From assembly GCA_038239345.1 (NCBI GenBank), contig JBBSEX010000001.1:62001-126000 (forward strand): DNA of 64,000 nucleotides. The letters run 5' to 3'. Numbering within the stretch: position 1 is the first letter of the stretch; each line of letters begins with the position of its first letter. The notes below the pieces were generated by a model. It was not told the DNA's origin, made no database searches, and saw only the letters and a program-made list of their open reading frames with translations. The DNA is from JBBSEX01 sp038239345 (GTDB lineage: Bacteria; Acidobacteriota; Terriglobia; Bryobacterales; Bryobacteraceae). Of this stretch, positions 51,456-60,803 are shown in pieces. The position numbers and the translations under genes were made by a program.

Positions 51456-54400
51456 CTAATGCGGAACGGAAAAGCGGAATGTCGATCCAACCCCGACTTC
51501 CGACTCTACCCAGATTCGTCCCCGATGATGCTCCACGATCCGTTTGCATATTGCTAACCCGATACCAGTTCCTGAGTATTCCCGGCCATGCAGCCGCGTG
51601 AACACGTCGAAGATCCGCCCCGCATCGTTGACGGAAAAGCCCAACCCGTTGTCACGAACGGAAAACTCCCACCCCGAATCGACCTGCTGCGCACTTACAT
51701 GAATCCTCGGAGATTCCTCCGCCCGCCGGTACTTGATCGCATTGCCAATTAGATTCTGGAACACATGGATCAACTGCGAATTGTTAAAGCGAATAGCCGG
51801 AAGTTCGTCTCGCGTTACCCGCGCCCCGCTGTCGGCGATTACGCTCTGCAAGTTCCACAACGCCTCTTCCAGAGCGGACTTGGAGGCAATTTCCGGGGGT
51901 GTAGTGGCATCGGAACTGCCCACCTGCGAATAGGCCAGCAAGTCGCTGATCATGCCATTCATCCGCTTCACGCCTTCATTCACCAGCCCGAAGAATTCGT
52001 CGGCTTTTTCATCCAGTTGTCCCTTGTAGCGGGTAGCTATCAGGTCTGAGAAGCTTCCCACGGTGCGTAGCGGCTCACGCAAATCATGAGAGACAACATA
52101 GGCGAATCGTTCTAGGTCTTCGTTGGATCGTTTCAGCGCCTGCTCAGCATCGCGCCGCTGCGTGACATCCTCCACGGCCAACAGAATTGCCTGCGCCCCG
52201 CCCTCTTTGCGAATGATCCGGCATCCATTCAGGCACATGCTCTTCAGGCCCAAGCCGGGGAAAGTCTGCTCCACTTCCAGATCCACGAATTTCACGTTGT
52301 GCAGCAAAACTTCTTTCAAAGCATGGCGAAGCGGCGAAATATCCCACTGCGCGTGGCCCAGCTCATACAGCAAGCGGCCCTCGGTATTCTCGGGCGTAAC
52401 CTGGAACGTTTCGTAAAATGCCGGATTCGCTCGCGCCACTCGTAGATCCCGCGTCAGCACCAGCAACGGCTCGCGAACCGTATTCACGATGGCCTCGGAG
52501 AATTCGTGAGCTTCATTCGCGGCCTGCAGATTCCGCTGGATTGAATCGATATCGACAAATGTCAGCACCGCGCCTTCAATCCGGTGCTCGCTGGTTCGAT
52601 AAGGATGAATGGTCAGCAGCCACCATGCGCCATGACTATCCTGCACCTCTTGCACTTCCGTCGCCAGGCTATCGATCACTTTCCGCACCATGGATGCCAA
52701 CTGAGGTACCGGTAGATGTTTTTGCACGTCGGCCAGCGAGCGCCCCACGTCGGCCGGCACCAGGCCTAGCCACTGTTCTGCTCGCGGCGTGAATCGCCGC
52801 AGACGAAGAACCCGGTCCACTACAAGAATTGGCAGATCGGCGGCACTTAACAAGTTAGTAAGATCGTTGGTCGACACATGCAATTCGTCGTTGCGGCTTT
52901 TCAGTTCCTCATTCACCGTGATCAATTCTTCATTCGTCGATTGCAGCTCTTCCTTTGCCGTTCCCAATTGCTCGTTCGTGCTCTGTAACTCTTCGTTCGC
53001 GCTGCCCACTTCTTCATTGGCCGCACGCAGTTCCTCCAAAGCGGTTTCATGATCTTCGGTTTCCGAGCGTAAATATTCCCGCGCCTCCGACAGTTCCCGT
53101 TCCAGCCTTTCGACGCGAGTCTGCCGATCTTCCTGAATCGGTTCCGGCGCAGGGGCATCGGGCGGTAATTCCCTTTGCGGCGTGGTGCGATCAAACATTA
53201 CAAGGTAGTAATGTTCGTTGGGATTAGAGGCGCCAATGGGAACCACTTCAATCGTGATCTCCCGCGTTTCACCCCCATGGGTGACGCGCACTCCCTTCTC
53301 TTGCACCAAAGTATTTCGTTCGATCGCCGTCGCCACGGCCTTGCGCAAAATAGGCTGTATGCTTTCTCGAGCCATTCTAATCAAGTGATGGCTGGCCTCT
53401 CCCGCGGCCGCCTCCAGATAAAAGCCCGTGTGACCCCGAAACTGCAGGATCTGCATCCCCGCATCGATCACCACGCCATCCGGCGCATAGCGGTTCTGAA
53501 TCGTACGATCAGCGCGCTTTTGTAATTCCAGACTGGTTAGCCGCCGTGTCGCCGAAGGACGGTCCGCCGGTTCCTGGCGTCGCCGCCTGTGGGGGAACAA
53601 TTCGTTGCTGCGAACTGGCACGCCGCTGGGGGTATATATGTTGCTTCCCCCTTCCAGCGCCCGAAACAATCCGGAGGAGCCGTCCGTTGCTTCGGCGCTA
53701 CCTAGAAACAAAATCCCATTGGCGTTCAGCGCATAGTGAAAAATAGAGAACACGGATTTTTGCAAAGCCTGTCCCAGGTAGATCAAGAGGTTCCGGCAGC
53801 TAATCAAATCCAGACGCGCGAACGGGGGATCGCGCGTTACATCCTGGGTGGCGAAGACGCAGGTATCGCGAATCGATTTATTAATCTGATAGCCGCCGTC
53901 CACTTTGTGAAAGAATTCCCGAAGACGCTCGGGCGAGATTTTAAGCGCTGAAATCTCGGGGTAAACGCCACTGCGCGCTCGCCGCAGAGCCACCTCACTG
54001 ATGTCGGTGCCAAAGAACTGTACACTCACCTTGCGGCCTTGCTCCTCCAGAATTTCACGGAATGAGATTGCCAGCGAATACACTTCTTCGCCGGTCGCGC
54101 ATCCCGGAACCCAAACGCGGAGAACACTATCTTCAGCGGTCTCGTTTACTAGCTTGGTCAAGTGCGTCCGCAAAGCCTCGAACGCCGCCGGATCTCGAAA
54201 AAACCCCGTGACGGAAATCAGAATATCCTGATACAGTTCCTGAATTTCTTTCGGTTCGCGCTGGAGTACAGCCAAGTAGGCGGCAATGGTTTCGCAACGG
54301 TGCACAATCATCCGCCGTCCGATTCGCCGCCGCACCGTGGTTTGCTTGTACAAAGAAAAATCGACGTTCGTGGTTCGCTCTAGTAGCTGAAAAACTCTGC

Positions 54401-55160
54401 TTAGATCGATTTGCCCTTCGGGCAGCACTTCCACCGATTCGGGTTCGTGCGTTCCCACAAGGAAACGATGCTGGCTAATCCGGTCGAGTTCCTTGGCGAT
54501 CTCCGCAGGAGACAGTACAAAGTCCACGGCCCCGGTCTGCTGCGCGGTGCGCGGCATCCCGCCATATTGCGCCGACACGCCATCCTGCGTAAACGTGATC
54601 CCGCACAGCGCCTTGATCGCTCGAATACCTTCCGATCCGTCCGACGCGGTACCGGAAAGAATGACGCCGATCGCCAGCCGCCGTTGCTCATGCGCGAGTG
54701 AAGTCAGAAATAGATCCACCGGTAAAAATGGAGCGCGTCCGATTCGCGGAGCTAGACGAAGCGCGCCGCCGCTAATTGTCATTCCCTTATTCGGAGGGAT
54801 AACGTAAACGTTGTTGGGCTCAAGCGACATACCGTCACGCGCCTCAACGACCGGCATCGTAGTCGTTTTGGATAACAGCGAGGTTAAGAGGCTGGGGTGA
54901 GCGGGGTCTAGATGTTGCACCAACACAAATGCCATGCCCGTCGTTGCGGGGAGGGCAGTCAGCAACTCGGTGTAGGCTTCTAATCCTCCAGCCGATGCGC
55001 CGATTCCAACAACCGGAAAGTCTACGCCCTTCGGTTGCCGGTCAACTTCTTCGGCCACGTCCGTATTGGGTGAAACCGCAACTTCACGGGGTTCGTCAGG
55101 GCCTTTATCACGCGAGGACGCTACCAACAACCCCTTATCAGGTTCCGCTGTATTAGACAC
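51456..55160 (-). CDS. CheB-CheR-PAS-histidine kinase fusion protein
   Basis: A protein of about 1,234 residues. The CheB methylesterase domain comes first (GIGASAGGLEAY with catalytic Ser, LVQHLDPAHPS with His, LSGTASDGSEGI with Asp). A CheR methyltransferase follows (VWVPGCATGEEVYSLAI as the SAM motif). A long coiled coil of NEELQSTNE-type heptads lies near 690-790. Two PAS domains come next, then the His box FAYVVSHDLREPLRTVGSF and a HATPase (DNGLGFSV, GTGIGLAICK). There is no receiver domain and no chemoreceptor gene nearby. GTG at 55160 is preferred over TTG at 55172 because GGAGG lies 5 nt upstream of it. It probably acts in signalling other than classical chemotaxis. Confidence 0.95.
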   Translation of the reverse strand: MSNTAEPDKGLLVASSRDKGPDEPREVAVSPNTDVAEEVDRQPKGVDFPVVGIGASAGGLEAYTELLTALPATTGMAFVLVQHLDPAHPSLLTSLLSKTTTMPVVEARDGMSLEPNNVYVIPPNKGMTISGGALRLAPRIGRAPFLPVDLFLTSLAHEQRRLAIGVILSGTASDGSEGIRAIKALCGITFTQDGVSAQYGGMPRTAQQTGAVDFVLSPAEIAKELDRISQHRFLVGTHEPESVEVLPEGQIDLSRVFQLLERTTNVDFSLYKQTTVRRRIGRRMIVHRCETIAAYLAVLQREPKEIQELYQDILISVTGFFRDPAAFEALRTHLTKLVNETAEDSVLRVWVPGCATGEEVYSLAISFREILEEQGRKVSVQFFGTDISEVALRRARSGVYPEISALKISPERLREFFHKVDGGYQINKSIRDTCVFATQDVTRDPPFARLDLISCRNLLIYLGQALQKSVFSIFHYALNANGILFLGSAEATDGSSGLFRALEGGSNIYTPSGVPVRSNELFPHRRRRQEPADRPSATRRLTSLELQKRADRTIQNRYAPDGVVIDAGMQILQFRGHTGFYLEAAAGEASHHLIRMARESIQPILRKAVATAIERNTLVQEKGVRVTHGGETREITIEVVPIGASNPNEHYYLVMFDRTTPQRELPPDAPAPEPIQEDRQTRVERLERELSEAREYLRSETEDHETALEELRAANEEVGSANEELQSTNEQLGTAKEELQSTNEELITVNEELKSRNDELHVSTNDLTNLLSAADLPILVVDRVLRLRRFTPRAEQWLGLVPADVGRSLADVQKHLPVPQLASMVRKVIDSLATEVQEVQDSHGAWWLLTIHPYRTSEHRIEGAVLTFVDIDSIQRNLQAANEAHEFSEAIVNTVREPLLVLTRDLRVARANPAFYETFQVTPENTEGRLLYELGHAQWDISPLRHALKEVLLHNVKFVDLEVEQTFPGLGLKSMCLNGCRIIRKEGGAQAILLAVEDVTQRRDAEQALKRSNEDLERFAYVVSHDLREPLRTVGSFSDLIATRYKGQLDEKADEFFGLVNEGVKRMNGMISDLLAYSQVGSSDATTPPEIASKSALEEALWNLQSVIADSGARVTRDELPAIRFNNSQLIHVFQNLIGNAIKYRRAEESPRIHVSAQQVDSGWEFSVRDNGLGFSVNDAGRIFDVFTRLHGREYSGTGIGLAICKRIVEHHRGRIWVESEVGVGSTFRFSVPH

Positions 55161-55261
55161 TCTCGCCTCCAACTGTCGAGAAAAGAGGGGCGACTGTTCG
55201 ATTAGGCTCTTTGGACGGCTTTCCTAGCATATCGCGAATTCAATTTATTTTCTTGCCGGCT

Positions 55262-55292
55262 TTGACCGGAATGAAAAAGATTTTGTTATTCT
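55262..55292 (+). promoter_or_regulatory. Candidate promoter of the DUF3142 gene
   Basis: TTGACC (55262-55267) matches a -35 element. TTATTC or TATTCT follows after 18-19 bases. The start codon at 55354 is about 55 bases downstream, so this gene would have an ordinary leader. Confidence 0.4.
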
Positions 55293-55353
55293 GCAATTTC
55301 GAGAAACTGATTTCTATTGCGCTGGAAATCGGGAATAATACGATGGGGTGACA

Positions 55354-56126
55354 ATGCCGGCTCGCAACACAATCGGGATCTGCCTCCTCTTCATTCTTGT
55401 CTGCTCTTGCCGCACGCATAACCAGCCAGCAGTGAAAAGAGTGCCACCCACGCTGATCCTCTGGGCCTGGGATCGTGCCGAGGATCTGCGTTTTCTAAAG
55501 CCGGCAGAAGCCGAAGTTGCGGGTTTAATGGCCACAATACGGCTACAAGATAATGAAGCCTATACCTCGCGTCGCCGCTCCCGCTGTTTGTAGCGCCCGG
55601 CGTCACGCTCCGGGCAGTGGTCCGCATGGAGTCCGACGGTTCCAAGCTACCGCCGGTGGAACAAGTCGCCGAGCAAATTCGAAACATCGCCTCCGGCTTT
55701 AAAGCGTTACAGATCGACTTCGACGCTCGGCAGTCGCAACTGGAGTGGTATCAATCCTTGCTGCTCGATCTGGAAGGTAGTATCGAAGCGCGAAACCAGT
55801 TCAATCTACGAGCAATCGGTCGTGTGCCGGAGGATCTTTCCATCACGGCTTTGGCGTCATGGTGTGGCGCCCAGCCCTGGATCGCCCGCATCCGCCCTGG
55901 TCTGAAAGAAGTTGTGCCGATGCTCTTCCGCATGGGCCCGCAACGAGTCGCTCTCCTCAATCAATTAGCTCGTCAAAAGGAGTTTGCCGAGGATTGCCGT
56001 GGTAGTATCGGGACTTCCCTGGACGAGCCTTTGCCCTGGTACCCGGCCGCCACCCGAGTTTATATCTTCAACCCAAAGCGCTGGACCAAGGAAGCGTTTG
56101 ACCAAGCATGCGCACGCTGGCGTTAA
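55354..56126 (+). pseudogene. DUF3142-like lipoprotein, interrupted by a frameshift
   Basis: Two reading frames together make one protein of about 257 residues. The first (55354-55593) has a lipoprotein signal (IGICLLFILVCSC) and the DUF3142 start LWAWDRAEDLRFLKPAEA, then hits a stop. The second continues the family pattern without its own start (PLFVAPGVTLRAVVRMES, ALQIDFDARQSQLEWY and a long Trp/Arg-rich rest) to 56126. The frames must be joined between 55557 and 55584, consistent with loss of one base. It may be a true mutation, an assembly error or, less likely, programmed frameshifting; I see no slippery heptamer. The end overlaps the next gene by 19 bases. Confidence 0.75.
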
Positions 56127-58435
56127 TCTTCCTGTTTCTTGTTCACCTAACCGCCGGTATCCGCCACGACTTCGACAGACCGGTATTCGTATTTGCACAT
56201 CATCCCGATTTGCCGATCTCCGAATACGCCACCGGACGGCTTGGTATTCCCGCTCCGGAGTACGCCCGCATCTATTTATATGCGGCGTATCGATATCTGC
56301 AAGACACGCCCTTCACACCGCGGGAACAAGCGGCTTATCTTCGAGTCTGGAAAATTCGCGGCCGTTTCGCCGCTCAAGAGGTTGACCAAACGGGTGCGAT
56401 TGCCTGGTCAAGGATTCGCGCCACTATCCCCGGCTTTCCGTTACCGATCGAGCGCGCTGAATCGCGTCGCATCACCTTCGCCCGGGGTTTTCTTTCTGAA
56501 GACATTTGTGCGGATGACGCGTTCGCCAGCGCAAGGGAGACTCTGCGTGATCGAATTCGCCAATTCGGATTGCAGAGCAGTGCCGTGGCGTTTTGGATCA
56601 AGGGACAGGATCGCGTCTTGGCATCCTGTGACCCGGCAAATGTGAATTTGCCCGAGGCGGCTCCAGCGAATCTTCCGCCTCTGATAAAGGCCGACCGGGA
56701 ATATCAGATCGCTGCTGCTCTGTTTTATCTGCAACGATTCGATGAAGCGCTCGAACGGCTACGTAGCATCGCCAAGGATGCCAATTCTCCCTGGAGAATT
56801 TGGGCGCCCTATCTGATTGGCCGAACGTTGCTCTGGCAGGCTCGCTTCACTCAGGAAGACAATGTATATTTTCAAAAGCTTGATCAGGCGGAGGCGCAGT
56901 TTCGCGCCGTACTTGCCGATCGCCGGCTCTCGCCGACACACGCTGGCGCCGATCGTTTGCTAGCCCGCTGTATGCTGATCACCCACCCCGCCTCTGGAAT
57001 GGAAAAACTGGCATCGCGTCTGGTTAAACCGCAGTCTTTCTACACGCGGGAATCGGACCTGCTGATGTACTTGAACGCCGTTGATAGCTTTGACCATAAC
57101 GAATACAACGGAAAGCACATCGACAAATCATCTTTGCCGCGGGACGACTTCTCACTCTGGTGGGAGACTTTACAGAGCAGTCAAGTACAGTCCTATACTC
57201 GAGCAGTGGAGCGCTGGCATCGAAGCCGATCGAAGGCATGGCTCTACTGTGCGATTGCAAAAGCCCGGGAGAACTCGCCCGAAGCCGATGCCCTGATCGA
57301 AGCGGCACTCAAGATTCAAATGGAGCAGCCCGGCGCTCCAGCCATGCGATATCACGCCGCACGCCTGCTCGCCTTGAAAGGGCGCTTTGCCGAAGCCCGC
57401 AGTGAAATCGATCTTGTACTGCAGGCATCGGAAACGCTGCCCTCGGCTCGCAATCAGACACTGAACTTGAAGATGCAGCTTGTTCCCAGTCTTGCGGAGA
57501 TGCTCCGGCTCAGCCCGCGCAAAGTAATTCTGGCCTCCGCCGAAATGGATTCCGATGAATTTGAATCTCGCTCGAAAGATGCAAGCAATGGCGACCCCCG
57601 GGCCAAAGCCGCCGCGCGCTTAGCAAGTCTCGACCGTTTGGATGCGGTGGGCGCCCGTGCATTCAGTGAAAAGCTACCGCTGGATACGCTGCGCGGCGTT
57701 GCCCTAAATGCGCAATCGCTTCCTTCTTATCTACTCCTAGAACTGCGTTTGGTGGTCTGGACGCGGGCGATTTTGCTCGCCCGATTTGATGTCGCCAGGG
57801 AGTTTGCGCCGTTAATCGCAGCCGATCATCCGCAGGTTGCCGCCGACATGCAGAGCTTTCTCAAAGCTGCCGGCGGGCGCGCGGCGGAAATTGCGGCGGC
57901 GTATGTTTTACTCAAGCTCCCCGGGGCTCGCCCCTACCTAGCGGCGGGCTACGGCAGGCAAGCCCCCGCCAACCTGCCTGATGAATGGGGGCGCAACTGG
58001 TGGTATCGTTTTACGCCCAGCGATATGTACGGAATCGATTTGCCTTACATGTGGGAGTTCGATTCCTTCGGCCGTGATGCCGCCTCCCGCTTAGTCGTCT
58101 TGCCGCGCTTGGCTTTTGTCACGGATGTAGAGCGGCAACAATCCGCGCGCGAGTGGCAACATCTTGAAACCAGCGGAGAGCGCGGTCGCAATTGGATCGC
58201 GGTTCGAATCACGGAAGACGTGCGAGATCATCCCCAACGCCCCAACGGCGGTCAGATTTTATATAGCGTGATACGAGCCGCCTCTGTGAATCCTTGGTCG
58301 GTGCATCCAGAGGAAGATTATCCGCAGACTGGGCTTGTGGCCGCATATCGCTTGCTTTCCACTCGATACCCGGGCTCCATCTGGTACAGGAAGGTGAACG
58401 AGATGCAAGGTCTCTTCCTCAGCCAGGAAAAATAA
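56108..58435 (+). CDS. Large exported helical-repeat protein of unknown function
   Basis: A 775-residue protein with a signal peptide (RTLALIFLFLVHLTAGIR). I do not recognise the family. Short tetratricopeptide-like helices are visible, for example DREYQIAAALFYLQRFDEAL, IWAPYLIGRTLLWQARF and AMRYHAARLLALKGRFAEA. The C-terminal part is rich in aromatic residues (WWYRFTPSDMYGIDLPYMWE). It overlaps the frameshifted DUF3142 gene by 19 bases, so the two were translated together and probably act together in the envelope. Confidence 0.8.
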   Translation: MRTLALIFLFLVHLTAGIRHDFDRPVFVFAHHPDLPISEYATGRLGIPAPEYARIYLYAAYRYLQDTPFTPREQAAYLRVWKIRGRFAAQEVDQTGAIAWSRIRATIPGFPLPIERAESRRITFARGFLSEDICADDAFASARETLRDRIRQFGLQSSAVAFWIKGQDRVLASCDPANVNLPEAAPANLPPLIKADREYQIAAALFYLQRFDEALERLRSIAKDANSPWRIWAPYLIGRTLLWQARFTQEDNVYFQKLDQAEAQFRAVLADRRLSPTHAGADRLLARCMLITHPASGMEKLASRLVKPQSFYTRESDLLMYLNAVDSFDHNEYNGKHIDKSSLPRDDFSLWWETLQSSQVQSYTRAVERWHRSRSKAWLYCAIAKARENSPEADALIEAALKIQMEQPGAPAMRYHAARLLALKGRFAEARSEIDLVLQASETLPSARNQTLNLKMQLVPSLAEMLRLSPRKVILASAEMDSDEFESRSKDASNGDPRAKAAARLASLDRLDAVGARAFSEKLPLDTLRGVALNAQSLPSYLLLELRLVVWTRAILLARFDVAREFAPLIAADHPQVAADMQSFLKAAGGRAAEIAAAYVLLKLPGARPYLAAGYGRQAPANLPDEWGRNWWYRFTPSDMYGIDLPYMWEFDSFGRDAASRLVVLPRLAFVTDVERQQSAREWQHLETSGERGRNWIAVRITEDVRDHPQRPNGGQILYSVIRAASVNPWSVHPEEDYPQTGLVAAYRLLSTRYPGSIWYRKVNEMQGLFLSQEK

Positions 58436-58447
58436 TGATACTAGCCC

Positions 58448-58456
58448 TGTTATCCT
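58448..58456 (+). promoter_or_regulatory. Extended -10 element (TGT TATCCT) of the HD-domain gene
   Basis: TGT at 58448-58450 precedes TATCCT at 58451-58456. Six bases separate the hexamer from the ATG at 58463, which predicts a leaderless mRNA. No Shine-Dalgarno sequence is seen. Confidence 0.48.
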
Positions 58457-58462
58457 ACGCCC

Positions 58463-58891
58463 ATGCCTGATCTGGAACGTGCAATCGCCATCGCTACGCA
58501 AGCCCACGCCGGCCAAAAAGACAAAGCTGGCCAACCTTACATCTTGCATCCACTTCGCATGATGTTTCGCGTTGAAGGCGATTCGGCAAAGATGGCCGCC
58601 GTCCTTCATGATGTAGTGGAAGACACGGCAATCACGCTTGATGCGTTGCGCCTGGAACGGTTTTCCGCCGAAGTAATCGATGCGGTTGAGCTGCTCACCC
58701 GCCGGGAAAGCGACACCTACGAACAGTTCATTGAACGCGTCCTGCCCAATCCGATCGCCCGCGCCGTAAAGCTCGCCGATCTGGAGGACAATATGGACGT
58801 GCGCCGCATTGACGAGTTCACCGCCAAGGACGCAGCGCGGATGCAAAAATATCTGGCGGCGTGGAAGCGCATCAAGAGTAAAACTGCCTGA
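58463..58891 (+). CDS. HD-domain protein, small (p)ppGpp hydrolase-like
   Basis: A 142-residue protein consisting only of the HD phosphohydrolase domain seen at the N-terminus of SpoT/Rel. The metal-site motifs are HAGQKDKAGQPYILHP, AAVLHDVVEDT and AVKLADLEDNMD. No synthetase, TGS or ACT domain is present, so by analogy with MESH1-like small alarmone hydrolases it could degrade (p)ppGpp or another nucleotide. This activity is inferred. It ends overlapping the convergent aminotransferase by 20 bases. Confidence 0.88.
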   Translation: MPDLERAIAIATQAHAGQKDKAGQPYILHPLRMMFRVEGDSAKMAAVLHDVVEDTAITLDALRLERFSAEVIDAVELLTRRESDTYEQFIERVLPNPIARAVKLADLEDNMDVRRIDEFTAKDAARMQKYLAAWKRIKSKTA

Positions 58892-59957
58892 TTCGGTCAG
58901 CTACTTCGGCGGCCTGGGCCTCTGTCATGTACGGCCACAGTGGCAGCGAGACAATCTCCCGGCAAGCCTTCTCCGCATGCGGCAGATCGCCTTTCCTGGC
59001 GCTTCCCTGAAACGATGGATGCAAATGTAGCGGCACAGGATAATGAATGCCCGTTCCAATTCCATGTCCCGCCAGAAATTTTCGCAAAGTGTCGCGCCGC
59101 GCAGCCCGGATGACATATAAATGATTTACGGAATTCGGCGTGCGGAGTACTGCTCGAATTCCCTGACAATCTCCCAGGGCTTGATCGTAGAATTGCGCGA
59201 TTACCGAACGCCGCGTGTTCCAATCCGCCAGGTGCGGCAGGAACGACCGTAAGAAGCAGCACTGTATTTCATCCAGTCGCGAATTGATGCCCGGTATGTG
59301 GCTCACCTGATCGCCCCGGCGGCCGCCATCGCGCAACATCCGTAAGCGCTTGGCGACCGCCGAACTATCCGTCAGGATCGCGCCTCCATCGCCTAAACAA
59401 CCCAGATTTTTCGTCGGATAAAAACTATACGCGACGTGCCGCGAGTAGCTCGTGAAAACCTTCTCGGCTTGTGCTCCATGTGCCTGGCAAGCGTCCTGCA
59501 CCAGCACCTTACCCGCGGCCCGAGCCATCCCCGAGAACCGCCCGATATCGCAAGGTTGCCCATAGAGATGAACCGGAAGCAGCGCCGCCACTCGCTTGTT
59601 CATCCGGTTGCCTGCGTCGCCCGCGTCCATCTGCAGCGTATCCGGATTCACGTCGGCGAAGACCGGCGTACATCCCGCCGTCTGGATCGCGACGCCGGTG
59701 AATGGCGCAGTCAGCGCGGATGTCAACACCTGCCCCTGCACCGCGGCCTCACGCAGGCATAGCTCGATTGCCGCCGTGCCATTCGCAACACCGACCGCAT
59801 GTTTCGCCCCGAGCGCTTCGGCGAACTCCCCTTCAAACGCCGCTAGTTCTTCGCCCAGAACAAAATGCGCGCGAGCGAAAAGTACATCTAATCGGGCCCG
59901 CCAATCGCTTTCCGTTGCAGCCATTGACGGCCGCAGATTCACCACGGGAATAGGCAT
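58872..59957 (-). CDS. DegT/DnrJ/EryC1/StrS aminotransferase
   Basis: A PLP-dependent sugar aminotransferase of about 361 residues. ATG at 59957 is chosen because PIPVVNLRPSMAATESDW is the family N-terminus. The longer frame to 60224 adds 89 residues that lie antisense-like over the glycosyltransferase and have no family character. AVGVANGTAAIELCL binds cofactor phosphate, LVQDACQAHGAQAEK supplies the ring Asp and YSFYPTKNLGCLGDGG the Schiff-base Lys. It overlaps the GT2 gene end by 19 bases, so the pair is one operon for surface sugar or glycolipid synthesis. Confidence 0.93.
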   Translation of the reverse strand: MPIPVVNLRPSMAATESDWRARLDVLFARAHFVLGEELAAFEGEFAEALGAKHAVGVANGTAAIELCLREAAVQGQVLTSALTAPFTGVAIQTAGCTPVFADVNPDTLQMDAGDAGNRMNKRVAALLPVHLYGQPCDIGRFSGMARAAGKVLVQDACQAHGAQAEKVFTSYSRHVAYSFYPTKNLGCLGDGGAILTDSSAVAKRLRMLRDGGRRGDQVSHIPGINSRLDEIQCCFLRSFLPHLADWNTRRSVIAQFYDQALGDCQGIRAVLRTPNSVNHLYVIRAARRDTLRKFLAGHGIGTGIHYPVPLHLHPSFQGSARKGDLPHAEKACREIVSLPLWPYMTEAQAAEVADRIRQFYS

Positions 59958-60694
59958 GAGGTGACCGCGAGTTCTAGTTTCACCGCCGACAGAATCACCA
60001 GCCGCACATACAACCGCATCAATTGAATTAACGTTTTGAACAACGATCGCACCCGAAAAAATTGCGACTTGCCATGCAAGCGCGGGTAATGATGGACGCC
60101 CACTTCGACGACGCGGCAGCGGCTCATCTCCAGCTTGCGTACCAGTTCGACACAGATGGTGCCGCTTGTCGATGTCAGTTGGATATCTTCGAGTAGCGAA
60201 CGGCGGATCAAGCGAAAATCGCAATCCACATCTCGTATCCGGATGCGGAACAGGAAACGGGCGAATGCATTATAGACATTGCCGATCCAGATCCGGTGCC
60301 ACGGATCGTTGCGCTCCAGCTTGTATCCGTTCACAAGTCCGACGTCGGCGCTCGCGCAATCCAGCAACTTTGGAAGTTCGCCGACATCATACTGGCCGTC
60401 GCCATCGGTATAGAACACCAGATCCTTGGACGCCGCCGCGAATCCACTGCGCAGCGCGCCGCCGTATCCGCGGTTTTCCGCATGGGTCACGATGCGAAGA
60501 TGGGGTGCATACTTCCTGGCCAGCGTGGCTAAAACCGCAGCGGTATTATCGAAGCTGCCGTCATTGACGACGACCACTTCGTAATCAGCCACTTGCTCCC
60601 GCAGAACCTTGAATGTAGTTGAAAGCAAGCCCGGCAACGAAGGCGCATCGTTGTAGGCGGGGAAGAAAACGCTCAAACTAAAATCCCGAATCAA
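59939..60694 (-). CDS. Family 2 glycosyltransferase, DPM/polyprenyl-phosphate type
   Basis: A 251-residue GT-A enzyme. SVFFPAYNDAPSLPGLL and EVVVVNDGSFDNTAAVL bind the nucleotide, and YTDGDGQYDVGEL holds the DxD metal motif. The region DCDFRLIRRSLLEDIQL matches polyprenyl-phosphate mannosyl/glucosyl transferases. One hydrophobic helix near the C-terminus (LMRLYVRLVILSAVKLEL) may anchor it to the membrane. The start is TTG at 60694, 6 nt downstream of an extended -10 element. The aminotransferase follows and overlaps. Confidence 0.92.
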   Translation of the reverse strand: MIRDFSLSVFFPAYNDAPSLPGLLSTTFKVLREQVADYEVVVVNDGSFDNTAAVLATLARKYAPHLRIVTHAENRGYGGALRSGFAAASKDLVFYTDGDGQYDVGELPKLLDCASADVGLVNGYKLERNDPWHRIWIGNVYNAFARFLFRIRIRDVDCDFRLIRRSLLEDIQLTSTSGTICVELVRKLEMSRCRVVEVGVHHYPRLHGKSQFFRVRSLFKTLIQLMRLYVRLVILSAVKLELAVTSCLFPW

Positions 60695-60700
60695 CAGGTC

Positions 60701-60709
60701 AAGTTACCA
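60701..60709 (-). promoter_or_regulatory. Extended -10 element (TGG TAACTT) of the GT2/aminotransferase operon
   Basis: On the minus strand TGG precedes TAACTT, which ends 6 nt before the TTG at 60694. The element lies just downstream of the terminator of the preceding small gene. Confidence 0.42.
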
Positions 60710-60728
60710 CAGTAAGCGGGGCGTGCCA

Positions 60729-60780
60729 ATAAAACAAAAGCGGCAGTCGCTACCAGACGCAGCCAGTAGCGATTGCCGCT
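60729..60780 (-). terminator. Strong rho-independent terminator of the small basic protein gene
   Basis: On the minus strand AGCGGCAATCGCTAC pairs with GTAGCGACTGCCGCT (14 of 15 pairs) around a 12-base loop, followed by TTTTGTTTTATT. It starts 24 bases after the stop codon at 60804. It is the best terminator in the window. Confidence 0.85.
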
Positions 60781-60803
60781 CTTCCGTCACTCCAAAATTG
60801 TTC

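Noticed and set aside
59958..60224. 89-residue N-terminal extension of the second DegT aminotransferase
   Set aside because: It runs over the glycosyltransferase coding sequence and has no family similarity; the normal family start is at 59957.
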